From assembly GCA_033085395.1 (NCBI GenBank), contig JANQBS010000280.1:1-47767 (forward strand): a DNA stretch of 47,767 nt, read 5' to 3'. Of the stretch, positions 35,025-45,998 are shown piece after piece (position 1 is the first letter of the stretch; each line of letters opens with the position of its first letter). The translations under genes and the position numbers were made by a program. Below the pieces are notes generated by a model that had not been told where the DNA came from, made no database searches, and saw only the letters and a list, made by a program, of their open reading frames with translations. The stretch comes from Xanthoparmelia taractica. Taxonomy: Eukaryota > Ascomycota > Lecanoromycetes > Lecanorales > Parmeliaceae.

Positions 35025-36624
35025 TGACTTCAAAGTTCAATACTCTTAAAAAAGTTGATGATTACTCTGTGGTGGTTTGATTGGAATTTCCTGCGCATGT
35101 GAGAAGGATCAGATCAGCTAAAAATAGTATTTAGATAATGCACAAATGAACAAGGCAGTTGAGCTAATGCGCCTTTCTTAAAACCGACGCGAACACCCAA
35201 AGGTAGCCAAAATGGGACGTCGAGGCAGGCGTGGGAGGAGGTGGTCGAATCGAACACGGTAGGTGGCAGGATTTGCTGCTGAGAACAAGCAGGGACTCGG
35301 CATGGCTTCGGGCTTTACGAGGCCAGGCTACGTTTTGAACATCATTGGTATCAATCTTCACTTCTCCCCCGAACACCGGTACTGTTTCACACAAACGCAG
35401 GTATTCGTAAGCGTTGCCCCCACTCCAGCTGCAAAGGTCGCATTCCCTTGCTCTGCGACATAGCCATCCACTGCTATCTCGGTCGCCAGCTCATACCCAC
35501 CTTGCAAACGTGGCAAGATCAGAACCGGCCCGATACATCCCAACCAAGATCTCGTCTATGAGGAAATCATCTGTCGCAATTCAGAGCTATGAACAATACA
35601 AAGTGTATCAGATCGCGCAATAGATGAGAGAGTCAATCCTGACGACAGCCGCAACTCAATCCACGCCAGGGACGATGCACTGGTCAGCCTCGATCTCCAG
35701 CCTGTCGCTCCTTGCGCGTTCGATGCCCTTGTCAACTGTTGCAGTTCCAGTACCCCGAGTCCGCTCGAGCGGATGATAACCAATACCTAAAGACTATAGT
35801 GTCTAATACTAGGTCACCACGATGCATCCCCGGACGTTCCACTATAAGCGTGAGAACACATGCGCTCCCACACTCTATAAGATCTACTGTTATTCTTTGC
35901 GATGGTTTTTTCAATGTCCTCGGTCATTCGCTTTGTGCTCCAGTGCGCTTACTATATGCTGGTGGCGCAGGCTGACCAGTAGCGAAAAGCATGCCGAATT
36001 CCGGGGTTCTATTTGATTGATTCTTGAGGGGAGATTCTCTGAAACTCTCCTAACTCAAGGTCTAGGATCAATTTCAGCTAAAGAAAATTGTATATGCTAC
36101 CTATGTATATATATAACTTGAAGTCGGTTTAACCGTATGCTAACGAAGAGATAGGGTCGCAAACTCTAAGTTGACTTACCGTACGCAAGCTTTTTAGTTA
36201 GTCAGCGACAGAATCCTCAACCCTATTCGTTATCTCGTATAAATAACCCTGCTACCCTTCCACAAGCATCGCTTACAGTTGAGAGTCAGTCGTGCCACTC
36301 CACATCTCGTGCGAGGACAAGAACGCATGCGCTAGCGCGTGCCGCTGGGTCCTGGACGGACCTCGTATATATGCATATACACCTTTCCACAAGCAGGCAA
36401 ACACCATTCCTTCGGGGGGTCCTGCCCACATAATCGTATAACATTTTGCTGCGCAATGATGGGATGGTAGCCGATTTGATAGGTAGACGGTATCATATTC
36501 TTGGCCGCTTCTCCCTGCCCGATTGATTTATCATGCTGGCTGTTTTATCTTCCTCTGTTGTCTTTTCCCTCTTCTCTTCCATTCTTCAAAAACTACGACA
36601 CAATTCCTACCATATCGACTCCTG

Positions 36625-36662
36625 TCTCTCTCTCTCTCTCTCTCTCGCTCTCTCTCTCTCCT
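36625..36662. repeat. (CT)n microsatellite in a promoter or leader
   Basis: About 18 CT units with one interruption (cgctc), 143 bp before the small membrane-protein ATG. CT-rich tracts are common in fungal promoters. Confidence 0.9.
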
Positions 36663-36804
36663 CACAAAACCCCCACGCCAGCATTCAATCCAGTCGCTAT
36701 CAACCAACCCATCGCTGCAATCCTCCCACCCCGCTCCCAAAAACCATCATCACTCCAACCCCCTCCCTCCTCCCCCTCGAAAAACCGAAACGCAAAAAAC
36801 CCCA

Positions 36805-37026
36805 ATGACCTCCCATATCGGCCCAACCGGAGTACTCTTCCTCGCCATCCTCGGTGCCGCCGCCCTCGTCACCGCCGGCGCCGCCATCGCCCACTTCTTC
36901 GTAAAGAATGATGCCCGCGAGCACGATCAGGCGGCATACGAGCAGCAGATGGCGTATAGGCAGCAAGTTCGGATGAGGAATTTCTTGTGGGCGAAACGGG
37001 AGGCCAGGACGGGGGCGCGAGGGTAG
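36805..37026 (+). CDS. Small single-pass membrane protein, 73 residues
   Basis: The ATG at 36805 (context ccccaATG) opens a 73-residue frame ending at TAG 37024-37026. Residues about 8-30 form one strongly hydrophobic Ala/Leu/Val-rich helix ending AHFFVKND. The C-terminal half is charged, with QQ and RR pairs (AYEQQMAYRQQVRMRNF), and may be a short amphipathic helix. GC-rich codon use, a pyrimidine-rich leader and the clear helix/charged layout argue for a real gene. I do not recognise the family. An in-frame extension from an ATG at 36526 exists but runs through low-complexity leader sequence, so I prefer 36805. Confidence 0.6.
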   Translation: MTSHIGPTGVLFLAILGAAALVTAGAAIAHFFVKNDAREHDQAAYEQQMAYRQQVRMRNFLWAKREARTGARG

Positions 37027-37347
37027 GTCGTGTCGTTGGTGGTGCGAAGGGGGCGGGAAGGAAGTGGGGAGGGACGTGTCGTCGCTGACCGGACGAGATT
37101 GAGTGGAGAATTAGTCGGACGATATCGACAGCTTCCATCCCTCGGCGTATCGGCGTATGGCGAATGGGGTGGGCGGATGTGGCATCTGCGCGGAGCTGGA
37201 TGTGTAGCTGACGGTGCGGTTGAAAAGTTGGGGAGAAGGATGCTGGCTTCCAAAAGGGGATAGATTATATATCCTCCAAGACCATCGCTGGAGATTGGGT
37301 AAGAAAGAACGCCATACCTATACCACACCTGTACCTCTTACCTGTGT

Positions 37348-37713
37348 CCTCTCAGCTCTTAGCTATCAGCGCATCAGCAACATTCCTGACTGGATGATAC
37401 ACTGTCTTTATACTTACTCCACTGTGCTCTCCCTCTCCCCTTTCACCCATTCTCCCTTTTGCCTTCATTTCTCTCTTCCTTCCTTCCTTCCTTCCTCCCT
37501 CCTTCTCTCCCCTCCTTCCTTTCTCCCTCTATATCTCCCTTTTCGCTCCATTACCTCAGCCCCATCTACACCACCATCAGCCATAACACCATGCACATTA
37601 ACCCCCCACCGTACCCACACCCTCTCAGCTCTTAGCGGCATTGGGAAAAGTTCCTGACTGGATGACACGCCGTCTTTATACTTACTGCACTGTGCTCAAC
37701 CTCTCCCTCTCTC
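37348..37713. repeat. Direct repeat of about 90 bp, period 273 bp
   Basis: Copies at about 37348-37440 and 37621-37713 share cctctcagctcttagc, ttcctgactggatga, and ccgtctttatacttact-type text in the same order. Point differences and one gap separate them. The DNA between them is CT-rich. Confidence 0.8.
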
Positions 37714-38030
37714 TCTCCCTCTCTCCATCCCTCTTGCCATCCATTCAACTACGTCCCTCTTCGACACCATCACCATCAATCAGTACACCGAGCACATCAT
37801 CCCTACTCTCCTCCACCCATACCATACCATTCTATCCTACCCCTTCCCTATCTTACCTATCCTATCCCATCCTATGTTATCCAATCTCTCTCACCCTATC
37901 AACATCCTATCCTGTCACATCCTATTCCACCCTTACTTCTATACCTATCCTATCCCACCCCTATTTCTATACCTATCCTATCCTATTCCATCCCATCTCA
38001 TCCTATCCCATACCATCCCAAAAGTCTGGT
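37430..38030. repeat. Polypyrimidine tract with TTCC and CCTAT-type minisatellites
   Basis: The plus strand is almost all C and T with A only in short repeated words. It includes TTCC repeats at 37476-37500, CTCTCC runs near 37699-37735 and degenerate atcctatccc repeats from about 37840 to 38020. Confidence 0.85.
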
Positions 38031-38119
38031 TTTCTAAAAAGAAAAAGAAAATAAAAGCAAAGTCTGTAAAGTCGGGCAGGTAAAGTTCGAAGCCTTCGAT
38101 TTCGCGGAATGGGGTTATA

Positions 38120-38395
38120 TCACTAAAGGGAAAGGGGTGGGAAAGAGGGAGGGAGGGAGGGAGGGAGGAAGCTGGAGGAAGGCTCGAGGCTGGCGGATGC
38201 AGTATATAGAGATTACTGTTTTAAATAGGAAGGGAAGGGAGGGGAGGGGGAAGATGGCGAGCTTTTAAGGATTTGATTACGTAGTGTGCGCTGAGACAAA
38301 GGAAGAGGGGGGGAAGATTAAGGAGGAAAGAGGGGGGGAAGATTAAGGAGGAAAGAGGGGGAGGGGAGAGGAGAGGAGAGGAGAGAAGGAGAGAG
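38120..38395. repeat. Polypurine tract with GGGA repeats and a 25-bp tandem duplication
   Basis: The plus strand switches to G and A here. GGGA repeats lie at 38147-38168, two copies of a 25-bp unit beginning gaagattaagg at 38313-38362, and gagag repeats at 38361-38395. Confidence 0.85.
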
Positions 38396-38824
38396 AATGT
38401 TATGATAAAGCAGGGTCAAAGTATTTGGTTTCTTAAGACGTGAATGTGAAGCCTGCTTGAGAGGTAGCTTGAGCGGAGAATTTGGGAGTGGGAAGGGAGA
38501 AAAGAGGGGAGAGACTAATTGGTGTACAAAGGTTGAGGAAAGGGGTAGTTATGGCTTGGACGCTATTGTACGGGTTCTGTGCGACTGGTTGACGGTTGAA
38601 AGATAAGAGTGTGGGAGGATGGAGTTCGGATAGGATTGTTGAAAGTGGCAAGGCAGAAAAATAGCTGATGACTCCAAAGCACAGGGTATCCGAATGAATG
38701 CATCGCAGATCATCCAGACGGCATTATGTTGTGACGTCCACCTCTGGCGAAACTCCGTGCCCGCGTTCGCTTGCGTCAAGACCTTATCTTGTAACTTTCA
38801 TAGCAGCCGACCAGTCTAGGTCAA

Positions 38825-39453
38825 TCAAGCATAGCTCGTCCCAGCCGACACCTTGCTCGCCCTGTCATCCTTGAAGACCAGCAATGCGGAGAGAATGAAG
38901 GCGACACTGTTACCCAACATCAGCTCCGAATAAGCCACTATCATAGCTGCAAAAGCAAGACTTACATCTCGACAAAATCAAAAGCCACAGCAATGTTCCA
39001 CTCCGTTCTCGGCTGATCGGTCCACTGAAAGGAGGAATGATCGCTGGTCGCGCAAATATTCACCTTGTTCCCGTCGAGGTCTTTGGTATCGTGCACAGGG
39101 TATCCAGTCGTCTGGTTTGGCTCAGGACATCCGCCTTTGGGCCTCAGCATCAGCACGGCCGTGGCAATCCAGAGCAAGAATACCACAGACTCCGCTGCCA
39201 ACCGTATTATAGTCCGTGTGGCTGAACCTCCCGAGAACGGATTGCTGTTCAAGTGATGTGTGATGAGATTGTACAGAGTGAGAGCGAAGGTGAAGATGGA
39301 AGCTATGACGCCGACGGCAAGGGGGCCATTGATGGAGGTCCACCAGCCGCGATGGACACCGGAGTAGCAGATGAGGATCAGAAAACCAGCCCCGAAGAGA
39401 AATTGGGCAATTCGGGTGAAATAGAGCGTTCGAGGGTTTGAGAGGAAAGACAT
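38825..39453 (-). CDS. MARVEL-like four-helix membrane protein
   Basis: Exons are 39453-38966 and 38906-38825, with a 59-nt intron (gtaagt...taacag, branch gctgat), giving 189 residues. The start is the ATG at 39453; the longer frame upstream has no ATG. Four membrane segments are visible: about 9-31, 41-61, 79-100, and a last one created across the splice (NIAVAFDFVEI then VAFILSALLVF). The loop between helices 3 and 4 holds two Cys (GGCPEP; NICATS), fitting an extracytosolic loop. The FTRIAQF start of helix 1 and the W-rich end are typical of fungal MARVEL proteins, which act in membrane domains and trafficking. The exact role is unknown. The tail ends in small polar residues. Confidence 0.8.
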
Positions 39454-41139
39454 GGCTGTGGAGAGGTACGAGGGAGAGAGAGGCAAGGCTGACACGCTTT
39501 CCGCTAGGTAAGGTGTGCTGGTGTCTGGTTCTATTAAGAGAGTGTTTTATGTGAGAAATGAGAATGACGAGAGCGTCTCAACCTTTGGGAGGGAAGTCGA
39601 AAGACAGTATGAGGGAGAAGAGTACATTGAAACCGAGGGGTCAGTGTGATATATGCAAGTAGACACGAAGCACAGCCCCCACCGCAGCTCCTTCTCTGAG
39701 CGGCCACTTCTGCAGTTCCAAATCTATGGAACCAATCAGCGCCTTGTATCTGCAGCGTCGACAGAGCTGCAGCATCGCATCCGAGACAGGTTGAGCCTCG
39801 TTGGATGGTCATAGATATTTCGGTGTGTTTTGGGATTTGGAGTTGGGCTGAGCCGGAAAGGGGCAGGATTCGGGCACAGCCCTGAGAAGCGTTTCAGCCT
39901 TTCGGATCACGCTATTGGCTGCCAATCAACGACAAAAGCCAAATGCCAGTGTATGAGCATGCATGCGTTCCAAGGATTACGCAACGCGATGAGACTGGGC
40001 AGAAAAGTAAGCGATATACGCAAATCTGATAGAGTATAGTAAGATATTGCGGGGAAGGGTGGACTGGTTATGAGATTGACTTCTGGCATTGCTGCGAAGG
40101 TGACGGTGGTGACGAAGGGTACCTGACTAATTGAACTTGACGATAGGTTGACAGGATACAGGACCAGTGTAAATTCTCGTATTCCTCAATGGTTGAAATC
40201 TGGATGAAGTGAAAATGAAAAACGCCCTCGGACCGAAGCTAGAACGAAAGCCAGCACTAGTCTTCTAAAAATAGCTGCCAAGACTTTAACTGCAAACTGT
40301 CGCTCAACATCATAGGTACCAGTTGATCGCAGGGCTTGTAGAACGAATGTTGGCATGTGCAGTGTGAACGAGATCTGCGGCTACTTTAGACTCTTGATTT
40401 TGAACGGAGAGAAGGGCGCTCGAATTATCTCCTCTGCACTTATGACCAAATCTTTGTTTATTATTCACCGCCTCGTACCCCCGTGTGCGTGTCCCTCCAG
40501 GCCTTAAAAGCCAGGAGTTACCTTGAGAAGATACTCTGCTACGAGTCACTGATTTGCGTGGCAAAAAAATAAGAAGAACGAGATCCTGCCATCGCGCTGC
40601 CGGAGATTGATTACTTGGCACGTCCCTCAGCAGCCAGCAGCAGTCGTGAGAAGATTCTCCGCTACGGACCACCCACTCCCATGGTAAATGGCTGAGAGGG
40701 GTGACATTCTCTGCTAGTATCCATCGCGCTGCTCACTACGGCGCAGCTGCGCAGATAAAGCGCCTCCAGTCTATAGACTGTCAGGAGCTCCCAAAGCTCC
40801 CAAGTCGTAGCCGTCTTTCTCTGTCTGTTGGAGCAGGAAGGGGATGGGCTACGTATATGTAAGTAGGATGAAGAGATGCAGGGTAGCTCTTTGGAAGATT
40901 CTAGGAAATGCCAGTAGCAGAGACTCCCAGTCTAATTCGTCGGATACGCCTTCAAGTTTGAATGATTTTGTAAACTTATTACCTCCTTCTGGAGTTACCA
41001 CTGCTTTCGAGATTGCGGCAGCCACTGGGAGTATCTCTAAGAACGACCGTCCACAATGTGAAAGGTGATGCTTGAGAGATTGAATCAGCGGTGTCTTTCC
41101 ATGACGTAAAATTTATAGGAGTAATCTGAATTGTTTCTC
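39454..41139. other. Intergenic region, two minus-strand genes flanking
   Basis: No supported gene in about 1.7 kb. A 120-codon minus-strand frame (40310-40672) lacks family features. The segment 40523-40750 contains a diverged duplication: gagaagat-ctc-gctacg occurs at about 40524 and 40645, and ccatcgcgctgc at about 40590 and 40721. A perfect 12-bp palindrome gcgcagctgcgc lies near 40742. Confidence 0.45.
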
Positions 41140-43148
41140 TTAGATCAACTTATTCTTCGAGCCTCTCCTCCCATCAGCTGGGCTCGTAGCGTGCTCAAAC
41201 GGAAGCCAGAACAACGACAACAGCACCACTACAGCAAAGAATGGTACAGATGCGTTCTGCCAGTCTGACGGCCACTTCTTCAACCACAGCCCCCAAAAGA
41301 CAATGGGCCCCACCAATATTAGCATATGATACAAAGTCACCTTATAGAAAGACACTGCAAATACTGTATTCAGGCCCCATGCTTCTTCCCCTTCTTCGTC
41401 TAGGTCAATATCCCATTTTCGTCGACGCTTCGGAAGGCGTTCTAGGATTTGATACTTGCCGCAGTGATTGCGGCCTTTACATTGGTGTAGTAGACAGAAC
41501 AAGTCCAGTTGGGATTTGATGCACGCCTTCTTGCAGCCGTAGAAGTTTGCGTTGAATACTGTACTCAGTACAGGAGGAATCCGACTTGCATTATATTCGT
41601 AGTCTCGATTTAGGGGGGACGGCATCTCCTTAGGGCCTGGCATGATCTCGTTCGGATTCGCTTTGTAGAACTGATCTCCGTCAGCTTTTTCTCTGTATTC
41701 GTGCAGGGACTGCCAATCGAGCATACCATCACGAACTCACAAGTATGGAACACCCAGATCGAAAAGACACGCCGGATGAAGCCACGCAGCCTTTTATACT
41801 GCACAGTCATCTCATCAAAGAAGCTATCGTCATCTTTGCACACGGCAACATCGATTTGCGCAAGGCGAAGACATGCACTTTGCAGACGCTTTGACCCATG
41901 GACTCCAAAGAGCACAAAGCCAGTCATTCTGCTTGGTGGCACAATATCAACCACGGTACCCGCACCTGATGGGTTAGTCTCTTTGCCGGAGCCGGCCTCG
42001 TCGTCTGTCTGGTCAGATGAACCTTTCTCCGAGGTAGCTGAAGACGAATTCTCAGCGGATGTCCCTGGTCTAGAGCTGCGGCTTGTTCTTGTACCAGTAC
42101 TTGAATTACGTTCCGACCGCAACTTTGGGTTCTTGCTTTCTGAAGGGGCAGACTGTGTTACAGCTTTACTATTCAAGGCTGGGGGTGAAATGTCGAGGCC
42201 AGTCATGGAGGTCACTGTCCAATGTGCGTGCCCCAAATCCTTTGACAGATTAGCATGTCTGGATTGAGGGAACGCGAATGGTGACTCACACAATACCACT
42301 GTATCCTGATTTCGTCTTGCAAGAGCGGTCGAAAACTTTGGCGAAGCGGCCACCAATCCCATGATTCTCTTGTCAAACACTGCACCCACAGCTTCATCGA
42401 GTTGAAAAAATTGTACTCCTCACCATCCAACACACGCATGCAAAATCGGCTCAAGTCTGGGGCAAGGGTCTCGGAAACTTCCAGATGTCCTGGACCTACT
42501 CCCCAAGTCTCAGGTATAAAATCGAAATTTTCCCTAGATAGGCCATCTAAAAGAGAGATATCTTGACGTCGCTTTCTTGTAGTCTCCACAAGCCTCGTAG
42601 CATCCGGGTTTTCCGGGTGTGTCCACTCAGCTTCTTTTTTAGTGCCTGGAGCAAGTCGTCTATGATCACAGGTCTCAGCCAAGAAAGATAGCCTATGACC
42701 AAGCACTCACTTGTTGGTCCAATCGCCTTTGCCATCCGCATACACGCAGGAGAAATTGCTGCGATTGCAGGTCTGGCAACGTGGACGTTCTCCGTTGCAC
42801 TTGACCTTCATTTGTCTGCATGGCTCACATGCATGAGTGGGCTTATCTGCATGAGCGATACGGTTTGCGTCCCGTTCACGTGAGCGACGTAGCACTTCCT
42901 CGAACTGCTGCACCAATTGCACACTGGGCAAATGCATTCTTGCTGGATAAACCTCGAAAATGGGCGAAGATAGTAAACTCTTTTCTGGTGAGCATATATG
43001 TCGAAGGCTGCGCTAGGACTCGTTGCATTATTTCATCAAATTGCTGTTCAAGAAATGTAGTCACGGCTGGATCAAGGCCACCATGCTGGTGCTGCTTAGC
43101 GGTTTCGAGTGCTTCCGATAACGTGAATTCATGCGCAGTATTGGCCAT
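41140..43148 (-). CDS. Zn2Cys6 protein with C-terminal membrane helices (frame break)
   Basis: Proposed exons are 43148-42979, 42923-42711, 42659-42290, 42239 to about 41727, and about 41726-41140. The start is the ATG at 43148 (A at -3, G at +4). A shorter start at 42937 is possible because the first intron (55 nt, gtttac donor) is weak. Residues 89-116 form the canonical C-X2-C-X6-C-X6-C-X2-C-X6-C binuclear zinc cluster (ACEPCRQMKVKC...), which binds DNA in fungal regulators. A Ser/Thr-rich linker follows (about residues 270-320). Near 41721-41732 the frame jumps, and no acceptable intron explains it; the text reads CEFV before it and WQSLHEYREKADG after. The last 195 codons include two hydrophobic helices (FYKVTLYHMLILVGPIVFWGLWL; FFAVVVLLSLFWLPF split by a hydrophilic bend). 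So this is either a membrane-anchored zinc-cluster protein with a sequence error, or a recent pseudogene. About 615 residues if joined. Confidence 0.7.
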
Positions 43149-43640
43149 ATTCTGGCAATTATTCGTGATAAGCCGACTCCCTCCCACAAATATCACAGCC
43201 CCCTTTCACGCTAACTAAGCCTCTCGGCGCATAATCTACTGGCTAGCTTCATACTATACCGCATTTTGGTAGACCCTGCACCAAAAATTGGTGGGGGCCC
43301 GCGCCGGCCTGTCGCACCATTTGTGAGAGCCTTAATCTATTTGAATATTTGCATAGGGGGTTGCGGTCTCGACGACGAGGTACTCCGCTGACGTCATAAT
43401 AAGATCCAAGGCAGTACTATAGTAGTAGATAAAGGGCCAGGATCGCTTATATGTCTAGGTAAGTCATAGAGTTAGCTGCATAGACCAAAAGTATAGCATA
43501 CAGTTGGGATATAGCATGCAGTTGGGAACGAGTTGTTTACATAGATTAGAGCACCAGGCTTTAGGAGAGTCCCGATATCGGCTACCTTAGAACTTACCTA
43601 AATTAGTCCTTCTTCTCCTACCCCTTAGTTGTTTATAAAA
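43149..43640. other. Upstream region, ending at the second RIP block
   Basis: Normal composition up to about 43600. It presumably holds the promoter of the Zn2Cys6 gene. The phrase gtatagcatacagttggga/gatatagcatgcagttggga is a short near-duplicate at about 43490-43530. Confidence 0.4.
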
Positions 43641-43679
43641 GTCTACCTAATTTATTAATTTAGTTAATTTAAAACGTTT

Positions 43680-45341
43680 AATCTCTTTTATACTCGTTTA
43701 CTATAGATACTTCTAACTATACTACGTCTATTATAGATAAGAAAAGACGTATATTCGCTATATTTCTAGCTAATTATAAGTGTTCTTTTATAACTAACGA
43801 GGTATTTAATAGTAAGAATATAGTTATTCTTCGAATAAAAGAGTAGTCTTATTTCTAGGGTTTCACTATAGTACTCGGCTATAGCGAGTATAAGTACTCT
43901 CGTTAAGAAAAGAAGACTCGAAATATTTATAAATTAACTAAGAAGACTCGATAACGATTCTATATGTATATTAGCTATAACTTCTATCTATATAAGATTA
44001 AAATTCGCTACTATAAAAGAGATACCGAGTAGCGAATTAATATAGTTAATAATAGCTATAATTATAATATAATAGAAGATTCTTTTTAGCTAACTAAGTA
44101 TTATTATCGAGATACTAATAGGTCTAATGCTATAAAATAAGTACGAGATCTTATAGTAGTAACGATATCGTTTAAAGAGACTCGTAGAGTTATAAAGAAT
44201 AAAGAACTAAGGCTTATATCTTAAGAGTATTATAATCTCCGCGATAGAAACTAAAAAAGAATATTCTAGAAGAAACTATTACATATTTTATATACTCTTA
44301 AAACCTAAGGATTTAAGATTCGAATTAAGAAAAGATATATGGTTACTAAAAATATTAGACGATTATAGAAAGTAGAGTTCTTCTTCTTTACAAGTTCTAA
44401 GCAAATTCGTCTTATAAGATACTTCGTTAGCTATTTCGTAATTATTACTAATACTACTTTAAATACAAATAAGAATAATCTATCTCTATTAATACTCGTT
44501 TACGTAATTAATACTCTAAGAAATATTTTAATTATATACTATTTTATCGAGTTAGAGTTTACTAAGATCTTTATATTTATAAACTAATATATAAGAGACT
44601 TATTCTTCTATAATAACTATAGAGACCTCGTGTTAAGAAACAATATCAATGTGATTTAATAATAAGTGTAGTGTGTATGAATTATTAATTGATCTACGTG
44701 TGTGTGCGCCAGCTAAGTACTGAGAAGCGAGTGTCAAGACTAGTTATAACCAGCCCTACGTCCATATAATTAATTATTTCATAACACCTCGTAGTATTAT
44801 TAGATAACTTTACTACGGGGTTAATAGTAGTAATAATTAAGAAAAGAACTATTATACTAACTCTTTCGGCGAATTAATAACGCGAAATAATCTATATGAA
44901 AATATAGATAGTCTAGAAATTAATATCTTAAATAAATAATCTAGGGACAAATTATTTTCTTTAGCTATATAATTAATATACAATCGAGACTATTAAGAAG
45001 AGACTTACTCGCGAGAAATATTTACTTAAAACTAGAAAGATACTTACTAATTTAGAGCGAAATCGTAATCTATTATTTAATTAGCTATTTTAAAAAGATT
45101 AGAACTATATAATTAAGTTCTATTAGAGATAGAAATATTAATTTATAGTAGCGTATATTAGAGAGTTACTAAATCTAGAATATAGTTTTACTTAACGAGA
45201 TAAGAGTTACTATTTAATAATTAAGAGTTCTATTAATCGCTATACGTCTATCGACTAATTAATTAAAAAGATCGTCGAGAAAATAAATAAGATAGTCTAT
45301 AAGTATAAGTATAATTTAGAGTATTAGAAGAGAAATAATTA
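43680..45341 (+). mobile_element. RIP-degraded MULE (Mutator-like) transposase
   Basis: In the plus strand, about 44430-44590 reads SYFVIITNTTLNTNKNNLSLL...NTLRNILIIYYF, which is the MULE transposase core. In the family the first catalytic Asp lies in DATFNTN; here it reads NTT, a G-to-A loss. Upstream there are Cys/His- and N-H-N-H-like remnants of a FLYWCH or GCR1-type N-terminus, and downstream the frame resumes after the solo LTR. Stops occur throughout and CpA/TpG are scarce. The element is dead. Terminal inverted repeats were not found. Confidence 0.8.
44631..44786. mobile_element. Solo LTR with 5-bp target duplication, inserted in the MULE
   Basis: The 156-bp segment starts tgttaag and ends ataaca, the 5'-TG...CA-3' form with TGTTA/TAACA ends. 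It is flanked by cctcg on both sides (44626-44630 and 44787-44791). When the LTR and one cctcg are removed, the MULE frame continues. Unlike its host the LTR is rich in TpG and CpA, so it is not RIP-mutated. No internal retrotransposon sequence is present. Confidence 0.88.
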
Positions 45342-45717
45342 GGGGTCGGAAAGGTCTGGGATGGTCTGGGATATGGGGTGTCGATACCATATCATGGTAT
45401 GGTATGGTATTGAGATTATATTATTTGATTTTTATGGGATAATCTGGGAGACGTGCTAATATTATGAAATAATCTAAAAAATTTCTAATATATATAGAGA
45501 TATCCTATGTTATATGCAGGGGTATAGAAAATATATTATATATAGAAGAAGTTACTCTATATAGAATCATGCGAACGTATTCTAATTATTATTCTAGCCA
45601 TCACTTCACTTTATTATCACGTTGTTAAGTATTCTAGTTATTATTCTAGTTATCACTTTACTTTATTATCGTTATTATTATTACTTCACTTTATTATCAC
45701 GTTATTAAGCTAAGCTC
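45342..45717 (+). repeat. Dispersed repeat, copy A (no MITE)
   Basis: Begins gggtcggaaaggtctggga after a TA and ends aagctaagctc. It shares order and text with copy B at 45999-46609, including the accatatcatggtat palindrome and a degenerate ttattatcacgtt-type low-complexity tail that is longer here. Its left end resembles the MITE terminus, so a family relation is possible. Confidence 0.8.
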
Positions 45718-45998
45718 TAAATAATAGAAGAAAGAGTAGAAAGAAAATAAAAGTATACGGTAAACATATCTCAGAAAACGTAATGTTATAGATAAAAATA
45801 ATGTTATTTATTAATGCTTTCAGATATCTATCGTAATAATATTAGAATTAATTTATTTTATAATCGAAAAACGAAAGAAGAATATTTTATTATAAATATT
45901 AAGATTCTATAAGAATAAATTTATCTTATAGTTAGTTCTAGTAATTATTCTAATAATTACTTAAGCGTATTAAAATTTTATCGATTTAGACGCTAATA
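45718..45998. other. AT-rich spacer between repeat copies
   Basis: No readable protein and no clear repeat; composition is RIP-like. Confidence 0.4.

Larger units (their letters stand above)
33706..36804. other. Gene-poor intergenic region
   Basis: About 3.1 kb without a supported protein gene. Minus-strand frames at 34474-34869 (131 codons) and 35358-35543 (61 codons, cysteine-bearing) and others have no recognisable features. At 36231-36245 there is a TATA-like cgtataaataaccc, and ttccacaagca occurs twice (about 36258 and 36384). The region ends in the CT-rich leader of the small membrane-protein gene. Confidence 0.45.
37027..38824. other. Low-complexity intergenic region
   Basis: No supported gene. 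Frames here are translations of simple sequence. It contains the repeated segment at 37348/37621, a pyrimidine-rich stretch (about 37430-38030) and a purine-rich stretch (about 38120-38395). Confidence 0.5.
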
